Source: Bdellovibrionales bacterium RIFOXYD12_FULL_39_22 (lineage in GTDB: Bacteria > Bdellovibrionota > Bacteriovoracia > Bacteriovoracales > Bacteriovoracaceae). From it: a stretch of 33,777 nt of DNA. How positions within the stretch are numbered: position 1 is the stretch's first letter; each line of letters opens with the position of its first letter. The DNA is taken from NCBI GenBank assembly GCA_001770205.1, contig MEQL01000061.1:185453-219229 (forward strand), read 5' to 3'. The notes under the pieces are model-generated. The model was not told the DNA's origin and searched no databases. It was given only the letters and a program-made list of their open reading frames with translations. The position numbers and the translations under genes were made by a program. Shown piece after piece: positions 17,484-25,269 of this stretch.

Positions 17484-18102
17484 AATTTAGGCCTATGAGA
17501 AAAAATTCCTTGCTGATTGATCGGGTAGATTTGGGCCGAAGTGCGGTAAGTTTTTCAAAACTTTTTCGCTGGCCTTTAATAAAATTTTGCGCATCGGCGC
17601 TTTCAAATATTTTAATAACAAAATTTCCGCCAGGACGAAGCAGGAGGGGTAATATGGCAAATACCTGTTCAACGATGTTTAAGCTCCTGGCCTGATCTAC
17701 GGAACGAATCCCTGTAGTATTGGGTGCCATATCAGAAAGAACTACATCCGCGGGACGGCCAATTTCCAAATCGGCAGGAGATGTTAAATCGAAAATATCT
17801 CTCTTAAACAGCCTAACATTCTCCAAAGAAGATAATTTATTGTTTATATCTTGAATATCAATGCCTATCGTTAGGCCCTTTTTGCCAATTTTCTTTGCAG
17901 TATATTGGATCCAAGATCCAGGATAATACCCCAAATCAAAAACCAAATCTCCACTTTTTAAAATACGATATCGTTGATCAATTTCTTCAAGTTTATAGAT
18001 ACTGCGTGCTAGATAATTATTCTCTTTTGCTTTTTTATAGTAGTGATCTTTTACTTTAAAAACCATTAGCTTAGTTTCCGACATGTGGTAACACAGCATC
18101 AT
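17470..18102 (-). CDS. rlmE: 23S rRNA 2'-O-methyltransferase RlmE (FtsJ/RrmJ family)
   Basis: 210 aa. KDHYYKKAKENNYLARSIYK opens the fold (Lys37 is the first of the K-D-K-E tetrad), then VFDLGYYPGSWIQYTAKK is the S-adenosylmethionine site, VLSDMAPNTTG gives the Asp, NFVIKIFE the second Lys and ISKEFFL the Glu. The enzyme methylates U2552 in E. coli 23S rRNA during late 50S assembly. The SAM loop has GYYPGSW where most members have GAAPGGW. Translation start is uncertain: ATG 18102 overlaps the upstream gene's TGA (ATGATG), and M7 (18084) or M13 (18066) also fit family length. Confidence 0.93.
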   Translation of the reverse strand: MMLCYHMSETKLMVFKVKDHYYKKAKENNYLARSIYKLEEIDQRYRILKSGDLVFDLGYYPGSWIQYTAKKIGKKGLTIGIDIQDINNKLSSLENVRLFKRDIFDLTSPADLEIGRPADVVLSDMAPNTTGIRSVDQARSLNIVEQVFAILPLLLRPGGNFVIKIFESADAQNFIKGQRKSFEKLTALRPKSTRSISKEFFLIGLNYVSK

Positions 18103-19133
18103 GCTGCGAATTTATATTCAGATTTAATCTGCCAGTTATTGATTTTATACTTTTTTATCTTAGTAAGCAAAGTGGATTTACTAATTTGCAAAATTCTAGC
18201 GGTTTGATTAATTTTTCCTTGATGTTGTTCTAAGGCGTAACGCAAATATTGCTGTTCAAAAAAATCCATCGCCCGATGGTAATCAAAGGTCAAGTCTCCT
18301 CGTAAAAAAAGGTCTTTCACCGTTGGAGCATTCTCTGTTTTTACATCTGACGAAGAATGGCCAGGAGAAATCTGTTTGGCCGCATTGAGAGTTGGGGGTG
18401 AATGTGGATAACTGGCCCAAGCGGGAAGATCAGAGAGTAAAATAGTGGGGCCCTCTGCGCAAGTAATTAAATATTCCACGCAATGCTTGAGTTCTCGAAT
18501 ATTTCCTGGCCAAGAATGCTCTAATAAAAAATTGTAACATGAATCTGAAAACTGAAAGTTAGAAGGGGTGATATCATCAATGTGTTTAGCAGAAAAGTCT
18601 TTTAAAAATATTGAGAGCAGTTGGGAAATTAATGAACGGTTTCCTTTTATTGGAGATAACTCATGATGATAAATCATCAGGCGAAAATATAAATCTTCGC
18701 GAAAAAGGCCAGCGCCAACCATCTCTTTAATATTGCGATTAGTTGCTGCAATAATTCGACCGCTAAAGGAAAATGGCCGCGAAGAACCAACTGGAAAATA
18801 GCGACGCTCTTCTAAAAGTTGGAGCAACTTTTTTTGCCCACCAAGAGAAAGATCACCGATTTCATCTAAAAAAAGAGTGCCGTCAAGCACCTCTCCGCAA
18901 AGGCCCGGCCGAGCAGCAGAGGCATCGGTAAAGGCCCCTTTCAAGTTGCCAAATAATTCACTCTCTAAAAGGGTTTCGGAAATAGTTGCAAGGTTGGCGG
19001 TTATAAAGGGAGATGCTTTTCGTTTGGATTGGCGATGAATTTGATTTGCCAAATAAGACTTTCCCGTCCCCGATGGGCCGGTTAAAAAAATTGGAGAATC
19101 TATATTTATAATTTTTTCTAATTTTATACTCAC
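18099..19133 (-). CDS. Receiver-less NtrC-type AAA+ regulator with Fis HTH and GAFTDA loop
   Basis: 344 aa from GTG 19133, which has AGGAGG seven bases upstream; an in-frame TTG two codons earlier would leave only a one-base gap after it. The protein starts almost directly in the AAA+ domain: Walker A GPSGTGKS (19-26), ESELFG then GAFTDA (66-71), Walker B GTLFLDEIGDL (D90-E91), AATNRNIKEM and FREDLYFRL with arginine-finger candidates, and WPGNIRELKH. A Fis-type helix-turn-helix closes it (INQTARILQISKSTLLTKIK). Receiver, GAF and PAS domains are all missing. Sigma-54 activators need GAFTGA to contact sigma-54; here Gly is Asp. It begins an operon with rlmE, PBP and lepB and may regulate that operon or the divergent nth. 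Confidence 0.92.
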   Translation of the reverse strand: MSIKLEKIINIDSPIFLTGPSGTGKSYLANQIHRQSKRKASPFITANLATISETLLESELFGNLKGAFTDASAARPGLCGEVLDGTLFLDEIGDLSLGGQKKLLQLLEERRYFPVGSSRPFSFSGRIIAATNRNIKEMVGAGLFREDLYFRLMIYHHELSPIKGNRSLISQLLSIFLKDFSAKHIDDITPSNFQFSDSCYNFLLEHSWPGNIRELKHCVEYLITCAEGPTILLSDLPAWASYPHSPPTLNAAKQISPGHSSSDVKTENAPTVKDLFLRGDLTFDYHRAMDFFEQQYLRYALEQHQGKINQTARILQISKSTLLTKIKKYKINNWQIKSEYKFAA

Positions 19134-19234
19134 TTTCAAACCTCCTGAAATTAGTATAAGTTGATAGGGAGGATGTATAATTATAAAAAGGTGCTGGCAA
19201 AAATCTATTTGCTAAGCAAAAGGTGATTTCTATC

Positions 19235-19882
19235 TTGAAAAATAAAAAAACAGCAAAGGCAATATTAGCTCAGCTGAAAGGCTGTTATCCAGAAGCTCAC
19301 TGTGAATTAAATCATAAAAATGCATACGAATTGCTCGTAGCAACCATTCTTTCTGCGCAAAGTACTGATACTCAGGTTAATAAAGTGACGGAAAAACTTT
19401 TCGTCACATTCCCAACTGTACAGCATTTGGCGCTTGGGAAGCTGGGGACAATAAAGACGATTATAAAGTCTCTTGGACTTTATAACAACAAGGCAAAAAA
19501 CATTTTAGCGAGTGCTAAAATGATTGTGAAAAACTTTTTTGGAGTTGTTCCGGACAGTATGGAAGAACTTTTACAATTGCCAGGAGTGGGAAGAAAGACG
19601 GCCAATGTAGTTTTAGGGAACGCGTTCAAAATCAACGAAGGCATTGTGGTAGACACCCACGTAAAGCGTTTAGCAAAAATCTTAGAATTTACGAAGGAAG
19701 ATGACCCGTTAAAAATTGAGCAGGATTTAATTTCTATTTTTCCTCGAGAAGATTGGTGTCTTATCAGTCATCTGCTTATTTTTCACGGTAGGCGTATTTG
19801 CACGGCCAGGAAAAGGGCCTGTGATCGTTGCGCGATTGGAAGTTACTGTTTGCATAATAGTGAGCGTTTAAAAAAATCATAA
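19235..19882 (+). CDS. nth: Endonuclease III (DNA glycosylase/AP lyase)
   Basis: 215 aa from TTG 19235. A GTG at 19223 is in frame, but AAAAGGTGAT lies upstream of the TTG and the product MKNKKTAKAILAQL then matches typical Nth starts. LPGVGRKTANVV holds the helix-hairpin-helix and catalytic Lys121; VVDTHVKR holds Asp140. The C-terminal Cys pattern C-x6-C-x2-C-x5-C (CTARKRACDRCAIGSYC) binds the 4Fe-4S cluster. The enzyme removes oxidised pyrimidines and nicks the abasic site. It is divergent from the NtrC-type regulator, and its last 40 bases overlap the end of the opposite-strand phosphatase gene. Confidence 0.96.
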   Translation: MKNKKTAKAILAQLKGCYPEAHCELNHKNAYELLVATILSAQSTDTQVNKVTEKLFVTFPTVQHLALGKLGTIKTIIKSLGLYNNKAKNILASAKMIVKNFFGVVPDSMEELLQLPGVGRKTANVVLGNAFKINEGIVVDTHVKRLAKILEFTKEDDPLKIEQDLISIFPREDWCLISHLLIFHGRRICTARKRACDRCAIGSYCLHNSERLKKS

Positions 19883-20619
19883 AAAACTTCTTCGGCAATA
19901 TCCTCGCGGCACCAGAGGATATTTTTGTCATATCTTTCTTTGTTTAATTTTTGTATACGGTTTCCAGAACTATCATACATTGCAATATTGTTTCTTTTGC
20001 AAAGGCAAAAACCTCCAGCAATATCCCAAATATTTTTTCCATGTTTGGTAATAATGAAATCACATTCACCGGAAGAGATTAAACCCAGCTTGTAGGCAAT
20101 ACTACCAACTTCTTTTAGGATATATTTGTTTTGATCGTATTGATCAAAAAGGCCCTCCTGAATCTCTGTGCGGGAGATAAAACCTAAAAGCTTATCTCGC
20201 TTAACCAGATTAGAAGAGAGAGATATTGGTCTGGAGGAGGTAAGGGAGATGCCATTGTATGGATTGTAAATCCACCCCCAGAAGTCATTTGTTTCAAAAT
20301 CAGAGATTATTGCCAAGGAAAGAGCGCACTCTTTTGTTCCAGAAATTAATTCTCTAGTACCATCGATAGGATCGAGAATAATTGCGGGAAACTGTAAATC
20401 CCCATGATCTTCTTCGCTGAAAAAAGAAAATCCTCGTTCAATAAAAGGGGCCAAGGACTTTTTTAAATAATTAGAAATATCAACGTCAAGTTCAGTTACC
20501 GGGGAATTGTCTATTTTAAGATCAATTTTTAAATGGCCAAGAGCGCGCTGATGCTCAAACTCTTGCAAGCGAGAAGAAATAAATTTTTTGATCGCTTCAA
20601 TTTGGCCGTTATCTAACAT
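19843..20619 (-). CDS. Inositol monophosphatase/CysQ-family phosphatase
   Basis: 258 aa from ATG 20619, which has AGGA five bases upstream; the ATG two codons earlier (20625) sits directly against that site. Family metal-binding motifs: FFSEED (E69-E70), ILDPIDGTREL (D83, D86) and NIWDIAGG. The members hydrolyse small phosphate esters such as inositol phosphates or 3'-phosphoadenosine 5'-phosphate, using Mg2+. DGTRELISG resembles the CysQ variant (DGT-x-EF-x-x-G) but this is not enough to fix the substrate. The stop of the upstream membrane-protein gene lies seven bases before the start, so the two are coupled. The 3' end overlaps nth by 40 bases on the other strand. Confidence 0.9.
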   Translation of the reverse strand: MLDNGQIEAIKKFISSRLQEFEHQRALGHLKIDLKIDNSPVTELDVDISNYLKKSLAPFIERGFSFFSEEDHGDLQFPAIILDPIDGTRELISGTKECALSLAIISDFETNDFWGWIYNPYNGISLTSSRPISLSSNLVKRDKLLGFISRTEIQEGLFDQYDQNKYILKEVGSIAYKLGLISSGECDFIITKHGKNIWDIAGGFCLCKRNNIAMYDSSGNRIQKLNKERYDKNILWCREDIAEEVFYDFFKRSLLCKQ

Positions 20620-20626
20620 AAGCATC

Positions 20627-22126
20627 CTAGGAAAACATTCGCAAAAGAACTTTCAGGCGAACTTCTAAGTGAGAATCTAGCAAACATATTATAATATAGA
20701 TTAGATAAATCATATTGCGGCCAGAACGCAAACGAGAGATTGATTGAAAAAGAATCTCTAGCGGAACGAGAGAAAAAAGAACGGTGGGCCAAAGAATAGA
20801 AAATCCTTTCAAAAGATAAGAGTCAATGGTTAGTGAGTAGATAAATAAGATCAAAAGAAGAATGAAAAGTTGCTGAATACGTTTAGTATCAATATTAATT
20901 TGGCGAAAAAACTGTCGATTGCTCCAAATAAGCTTAGCAATTAGAAGAGGAAGACCGAGATAGGCGATGGAAAAGAAGGCCTTTTTGTTCATAATTTTGA
21001 TCAAAGCACTAAAATAATTTGCATCGATGACATTCGATAAGTTGAAGGCCGATCTGTTAAAATATGCCACAAAAAAAGAAAGCAGTAATCCGGGGATAGC
21101 GTATCGTAAAAGTTGTCTTTTAAACCAATCAGTCTTCCCGGGAAGAAAGAAAAAATAAGTCAAGATAAGTTGAAAAATGGCCAGCCATGCCCAGGCGTGA
21201 TTGATTAGTACGCCCCAGAAAAACATAAGCCCCCAATAGAGTCCAACGCGATAGGAAGAACTGCGAGTTAACCAAATTAAAGACCAAATCCACAAAACAG
21301 AGTAGGTGGTTAGCAAAGAGGCCCCGCTGTTGGCGGCCAAAAGTTTAGTGTAAGGCCAAGAGGAAACCAGGGCAAAAATACCTAAAATAGATAGACGGCG
21401 AGATACAAAATAACGCAACAGTGCATAGGTTGTTACGAGAAACATTCCAAGGCCTACAAAATAAAAATGCATACTCCATCCCAGACGAAAGAGAGAAGGA
21501 TACTTTTTAAAAGGAAGGTAGTTAACATCAAGGAAAATCCAAAACTGTGCACTTATTTTCTCTAGAGGATCAAAAAACATTTTGAGAGCATCTGGATTGG
21601 TTAAAGAGGGTAGTTCCGGTAGAGAAATAAAGAAAGTAGTTATAATCAAGATCAATAAAGTTTTTTCAAAACGATCAAGAAATTTAAATTCACTAAAATA
21701 GGCCGTCACTGTTTCTTGAATTATTTTGCCGCGAGTAGGCCATGAATAGAAGGTTCCCAGCACTACCCAGGTTAGCCAAAAGAGATTGCTTGTCCACTTG
21801 GCCGGGAGGTAATCAATAACGTTGAAATAGATGGCCATAACCGCCATTCCCAAAACCAGGCGATATACGACTCGATCAAATGAGGAGTTGGCCAAGAAGA
21901 AAATATTAAAACGATGATCAACCTCTTTTCCTAAAAGAAACCATTGGCCGATCATAAAAATTATATAAAAAATCATCATGGCGGACTGTGTGAAGGGATG
22001 AAGATTGAGTTCTGTTTGCAGTAAGGTTGGGATAAGTAAAAAGGAGGTGTAGATAAAAGCGCGGATTAAAAAAAATTTCATTTTCTTAATCCCGATTGTT
22101 GATAAAAATGCTTTGTTTTGCTCCAT
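20627..22126 (-). CDS. Polytopic membrane protein of unknown function (about 13 membrane segments)
   Basis: 499 aa, very hydrophobic, with roughly 13-14 predicted membrane spans. Aromatic residues (Phe, Trp, Tyr) are abundant. A loop at about 170-210 (PELPSLTNPDALKMFFDPLE) lies after the fifth span and is the longest extracytoplasmic-type loop. The number of spans and the size would fit GT-C type glycosyltransferases (PMT/ArnT-like), but I do not see the Asp/Glu motif expected in the first loop, so I do not assign it. It is the first gene of a pair with the phosphatase gene, and its start region faces fliD divergently with a 188-nt gap. Confidence 0.8.
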   Translation of the reverse strand: MEQNKAFLSTIGIKKMKFFLIRAFIYTSFLLIPTLLQTELNLHPFTQSAMMIFYIIFMIGQWFLLGKEVDHRFNIFFLANSSFDRVVYRLVLGMAVMAIYFNVIDYLPAKWTSNLFWLTWVVLGTFYSWPTRGKIIQETVTAYFSEFKFLDRFEKTLLILIITTFFISLPELPSLTNPDALKMFFDPLEKISAQFWIFLDVNYLPFKKYPSLFRLGWSMHFYFVGLGMFLVTTYALLRYFVSRRLSILGIFALVSSWPYTKLLAANSGASLLTTYSVLWIWSLIWLTRSSSYRVGLYWGLMFFWGVLINHAWAWLAIFQLILTYFFFLPGKTDWFKRQLLRYAIPGLLLSFFVAYFNRSAFNLSNVIDANYFSALIKIMNKKAFFSIAYLGLPLLIAKLIWSNRQFFRQINIDTKRIQQLFILLLILFIYSLTIDSYLLKGFSILWPTVLFSLVPLEILFQSISRLRSGRNMIYLIYIIICLLDSHLEVRLKVLLRMFS

Positions 22127-22218
22127 ATTTTTCTATCTGCCTAGAATATTTAGAATATATCCCGCGCACATGGTTGCCAAGAATATTCAGTGAGAAATTG
22201 TTGCCCATCCGGCCACAA

Positions 22219-22246
22219 TTGCATCGAACTGTATAAATGCTATCAT
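22219..22246 (+). promoter_or_regulatory. Candidate sigma-70-like promoter upstream of fliD
   Basis: TTGCAT at 22219-22224 and TATCAT at 22241-22246 are separated by 16 bases, about 68 nt before the fliD start, inside the divergent 188-nt gap. Each box has four or five consensus matches. A flagellar sigma-28 reading (TAAA near 22235 with a partial CCATAA near 22252) is also possible but weaker. Confidence 0.35.
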
Positions 22247-22314
22247 CTATTCCATAATGGGAAGACTTTCTGGAAGAAGGTTTTCTAGCTCAAACCTAAT
22301 CAGAAGGAGGCAGT

Positions 22315-23706
22315 TTGGGTATCTCTTTTGGCTCCATTGGAACCGGCCTTCCGAAAGATATTGTTCAGCAACTTCTTACTGCTGAGAAGGCCCCGCTTGA
22401 GCAAATGGAGGCCAAAAAAGGTAAAATTGAAACTAAGAAAAAATTAGTAGAAGAGGCCATTGGGCTAGTAGAAAAAATCCGAGGAAACTTAACCGCCAAC
22501 AGCAGCGTAAAAAACCTCCGAGAACTAAAGTACGAAACGCGTAACGATATAATTGATGTTGCGCTCGATAAGAATATAGCGGAACCAGGGGAGCATCAGA
22601 TCGAAGTTATTCAATTGGCCCAAAAATCTACTGCGATGTCTTCTGGATTTAAAGACAAAGACAACAGCTACGTTGGGGTTGGATATATACAATATACACT
22701 TCCCAATGGGGATAATCGGGAAATATATATCGATTCAGAGCATGCTTCGATTGCTGGAATTGCCAAGTTAATCAATAACGACCCAGAAAGTGGAATGACT
22801 GCGCAAGTAGTTAATGATGGAAGTGGAACGGACACTCCCTGGAGATTGTTGATTAGTTTAAGTGAAACGGGAGCTGGCAATAAGGCCGAATTTCCTTACT
22901 TTTATTTTATCGACGGAGAGGATGACCTTTATTTGGAATCGCAGCGGCCAGCACAAAATGCTAAAATAAAACTAAACGGTTTTGAGATCGAACTTCCGTC
23001 AAATAAGAACTCCGATCTTATTCCGGGAGTTACGTTAAACTTAAAAAAGGCCATGCCTGGAGAAGAATTTTCTCTAAAAATTTCGGAAGACGTTGGTGCC
23101 ATTACAGAGAAAGTTGATGATTTGGTAGCAAAAATCAATGGTGTTTTATCTTTTATTAAAGCGCAAAACACCATGGATGCGAAAACGGACACCTCTATTA
23201 CTTTGGGTGGCGATATGTCTTTGCAATCGCTGGAAAGTCGAATTAGAAGGGCCGTATTTCAAGATGTTCAAACGACATTTGGCCCTCGGCGTTTTGGTGA
23301 TTTGGGCGTGCAATTTAGCAGGGAAGGAGTGTTGCAGCTAGACAAGAAGAAATTTGAGTCGGTGTTGGCCAGCGACTTTCGCGCGGCCACGCAAATATTG
23401 CGAGGGATTTATACTGAAGAGGGAGTGAAAAGCTATGGCTTTATGGACTACCTGGAAGAGGCGGTGGAAAACTGTTTGCGCGCTCCAGATGGATTGTTGC
23501 TGTCCAGAAAAAACACCTTTCAGTCTAACATAAACGAGATGGATCGGCGTATTCAAGACAAGATGCGTTCGATTGCACAGAAAGAGGAAAATTTAAAAAT
23601 GAAGTTTGCTCGACTAGAAAGTACTATTGCAAATTTGCAAAAATCTAGTGCGGGTATCGCTTCGTTAGCGGCAAATAATGTAAGTCCAGTGACCCAATTA
23701 GGATGA
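22315..23706 (+). CDS. fliD: Flagellar filament cap protein FliD (HAP2)
   Basis: 463 aa. TTG start at 22315 preceded by AGAAGGAGG four bases upstream. The N-terminus ISFGSIGTGLPKDIVQQLLTAE matches the FliD opening (S-G-x-G-SGLD-x-x-x-I-V-x-x-L), followed by a coiled-coil segment (25-70). The C-terminus (about 395-450) is again heptad-rich, with RIQDKMRSIAQKEENLKMKF, as in the D0/D1 legs of the cap. FliD pentamers sit at the filament tip and guide flagellin polymerisation. At 463 aa it is of normal length. It heads the block with fliS and the putative modification genes. Confidence 0.95.
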   Translation: MGISFGSIGTGLPKDIVQQLLTAEKAPLEQMEAKKGKIETKKKLVEEAIGLVEKIRGNLTANSSVKNLRELKYETRNDIIDVALDKNIAEPGEHQIEVIQLAQKSTAMSSGFKDKDNSYVGVGYIQYTLPNGDNREIYIDSEHASIAGIAKLINNDPESGMTAQVVNDGSGTDTPWRLLISLSETGAGNKAEFPYFYFIDGEDDLYLESQRPAQNAKIKLNGFEIELPSNKNSDLIPGVTLNLKKAMPGEEFSLKISEDVGAITEKVDDLVAKINGVLSFIKAQNTMDAKTDTSITLGGDMSLQSLESRIRRAVFQDVQTTFGPRRFGDLGVQFSREGVLQLDKKKFESVLASDFRAATQILRGIYTEEGVKSYGFMDYLEEAVENCLRAPDGLLLSRKNTFQSNINEMDRRIQDKMRSIAQKEENLKMKFARLESTIANLQKSSAGIASLAANNVSPVTQLG

Positions 23707-23733
23707 TAAAAAAATATTCGCGAGGAGGATAAA

Positions 23734-24141
23734 ATGAGTTATGGATTAGGAGCGTATAAAAAGACCTCCATTCACACAGCAAGTAAAGAGCAGATCCTGT
23801 TAATGCTTTATCAGGCGGCAATTAAAAATTGTAAGAAGGCCATTGAGGCGGTCGAACAAAATCAGATTGCCAAGAAGGGAGAGTACATTGGTAAATTGCA
23901 AGACATTGTGATAGAATTAAACAACAGTCTCGATTTCGAGGTCGGAGGCAAGGTGGCCCAAGAGCTTTCTTCGCTTTATGACTATGTCTTGTTTGCTAGT
24001 ACCCAGGCCAATATCAAAATAGATGCAGAACTTTTAAAAAGTTGCCTGCAAGTTTTGATAACCCTCTATGATGGTTGGAATGAGGCAATTAAATCACTTA
24101 AAACAACAAAATCACCAACAAACAACCAGCAAGAGGAGTAA
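23734..24141 (+). CDS. fliS: Flagellin export chaperone FliS
   Basis: 135 aa, all helical. GAGGAGGA precedes the ATG. It starts YGLGAYKKTSIHTASKEQIL and continues LMLYQAAIKNCKKAI, matching the FliS pattern (Y-x-x-x-x-V-x-T-A-x-P-x-x-L-I-x-M-L-Y-x-x-A), here with Ser-Lys in place of the usual Pro. FliS binds the C-terminus of flagellin in the cytoplasm to stop premature polymerisation. It lies 27 nt downstream of fliD, the usual order in flagellar gene clusters. Confidence 0.94.
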   Translation: MSYGLGAYKKTSIHTASKEQILLMLYQAAIKNCKKAIEAVEQNQIAKKGEYIGKLQDIVIELNNSLDFEVGGKVAQELSSLYDYVLFASTQANIKIDAELLKSCLQVLITLYDGWNEAIKSLKTTKSPTNNQQEE

Positions 24142-24144
24142 CTT

Positions 24145-24552
24145 GTGAAAGAAAAAATTTATGAAATGCTTATGGAGTACACATCATTAGTTGACGCACT
24201 AGTTGAAAAATCGGAAGCAATTTTGTTGGCCAGCGAGCAGGGAAATATTGATTTTATTAATCGGGAAGCAGAAAACCGACTAAGTTTGGTTAATATTCTA
24301 GAGCATATTCAAGACAAAATCGATCTGTTAATCCCCCAAATAAATGACTTGAATAGTAACAGAGAGTTGTTAGAATTATTAAAGGTGTGGCTTGGTGAGT
24401 TGGAGATCTGGAGTGGCCGCGTTCAATGGATTGATAATCAGATCTACGATTTCTTAAACGCAATGAAGGAGGATACGGCCAAGGAAGTTGCTAATATTTT
24501 TAGAAGTATTAATCAGTTTAAGGGTTACGATTTATCGTCCGTTAAAAAGTGA
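24145..24552 (+). CDS. Small helical protein in the FliT position (candidate flagellar chaperone)
   Basis: 135 aa, start GTG 24145 with AAGAGGAG upstream. Long amphipathic helices: KIYEMLMEYTSLVDALVEKS, then a segment with many Glu/Asn, then LLELLKVWLGELEIW. No sequence motif is diagnostic. FliT and FlgN chaperones have the same size and helical design, and FliT directly follows FliS in many flagellar operons, so a chaperone for FliD or another export substrate is the natural guess. It ends overlapping the possible GTG start of the next gene. Confidence 0.6.
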   Translation: MKEKIYEMLMEYTSLVDALVEKSEAILLASEQGNIDFINREAENRLSLVNILEHIQDKIDLLIPQINDLNSNRELLELLKVWLGELEIWSGRVQWIDNQIYDFLNAMKEDTAKEVANIFRSINQFKGYDLSSVKK

Positions 24553-24581
24553 TTTCTCAATGCGTATCAAGGATGGAACGT

Positions 24582-25268
24582 ATGAAAAATTTTGTCTTGG
24601 CCCCACCTATAGATTCGTTTCAAATCAAATATGCCAAAACGGGCCAGGCCATTCCCGTTATTAATGATGTTCACCTGCATTCTATCTACTATCCCATCAG
24701 AGAGGCGGAGGCCTTCGTTACTAAGCAAAAAACTATTATTGGTGAAAAAAAACAGGTTTTGCTTTTGGGGTTGGGTTATGGATACCACGTGAATGCTTTG
24801 GCCAAATATCTTTTTAGCTCTTTTGGAGATGATTTTGAAATTTGCGTTATAGAGCCATTTGAACAACTAGTGGTGGATGTTACCACGCTTTCTCTTATTA
24901 ATACCGACAAAGTTAAGATTTTTTCTAGTAACAACGTTGCCGATCTTTTTGATAATTTAGAGCTGATAAATTTTCTAGTCAAGCGGCCGGCGGTCGTTGC
25001 CCATCCCTCCTCTTTCAATCTAAGTAGTAAATATTTTAAGGCATTTTTGGAATTCAAAGCAGACAAAAGTGCCGAGGGCATTTCTGCTAGACTATGTGAT
25101 GAGTCGCTAAAAGTATTTTACCATCAAAATTTCACTTCATCTGGCCAACAGCGCTCATATTCCGAAATTATTAACAAAAAAACAAAAGTTGCGCCTTTGG
25201 ACTTTCTGTTTTTGGCGTTGGATAAAATTACTTCTGAGGGAACGAAGAAATTAACGGAGCAAGTGTAG
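24582..25268 (+). CDS. Short protein resembling the N-terminal part of motility accessory factor (Maf)
   Basis: 228 aa from ATG 24582 (AAGGA about eight bases upstream). In-frame alternatives are GTG 24549, which overlaps the previous stop, and ATG 24573. The opening HLHSIYYPIREAEAFV followed by KQVLLLGLGYGYHVNALAKY and FEICVIEPFE resembles the N-terminal domain of Maf/DUF115 proteins, which have a Rossmann-like glycine motif (GLGYGYH) and take part in flagellin glycosylation with nonulosonic acids. Full Maf proteins are about 600 aa or more, so the catalytic DUF115 part is missing here. The stop lies one base before the next ATG. It may work with the GT9-like proteins downstream. Confidence 0.65.
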   Translation: MKNFVLAPPIDSFQIKYAKTGQAIPVINDVHLHSIYYPIREAEAFVTKQKTIIGEKKQVLLLGLGYGYHVNALAKYLFSSFGDDFEICVIEPFEQLVVDVTTLSLINTDKVKIFSSNNVADLFDNLELINFLVKRPAVVAHPSSFNLSSKYFKAFLEFKADKSAEGISARLCDESLKVFYHQNFTSSGQQRSYSEIINKKTKVAPLDFLFLALDKITSEGTKKLTEQV

Positions 25269-25269
25269 T

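Noticed and set aside
19192..19213. TGGCA...TTGCT near nth as a sigma-54 promoter
   Set aside because: The GG and GC elements are 13 bases apart instead of 10.
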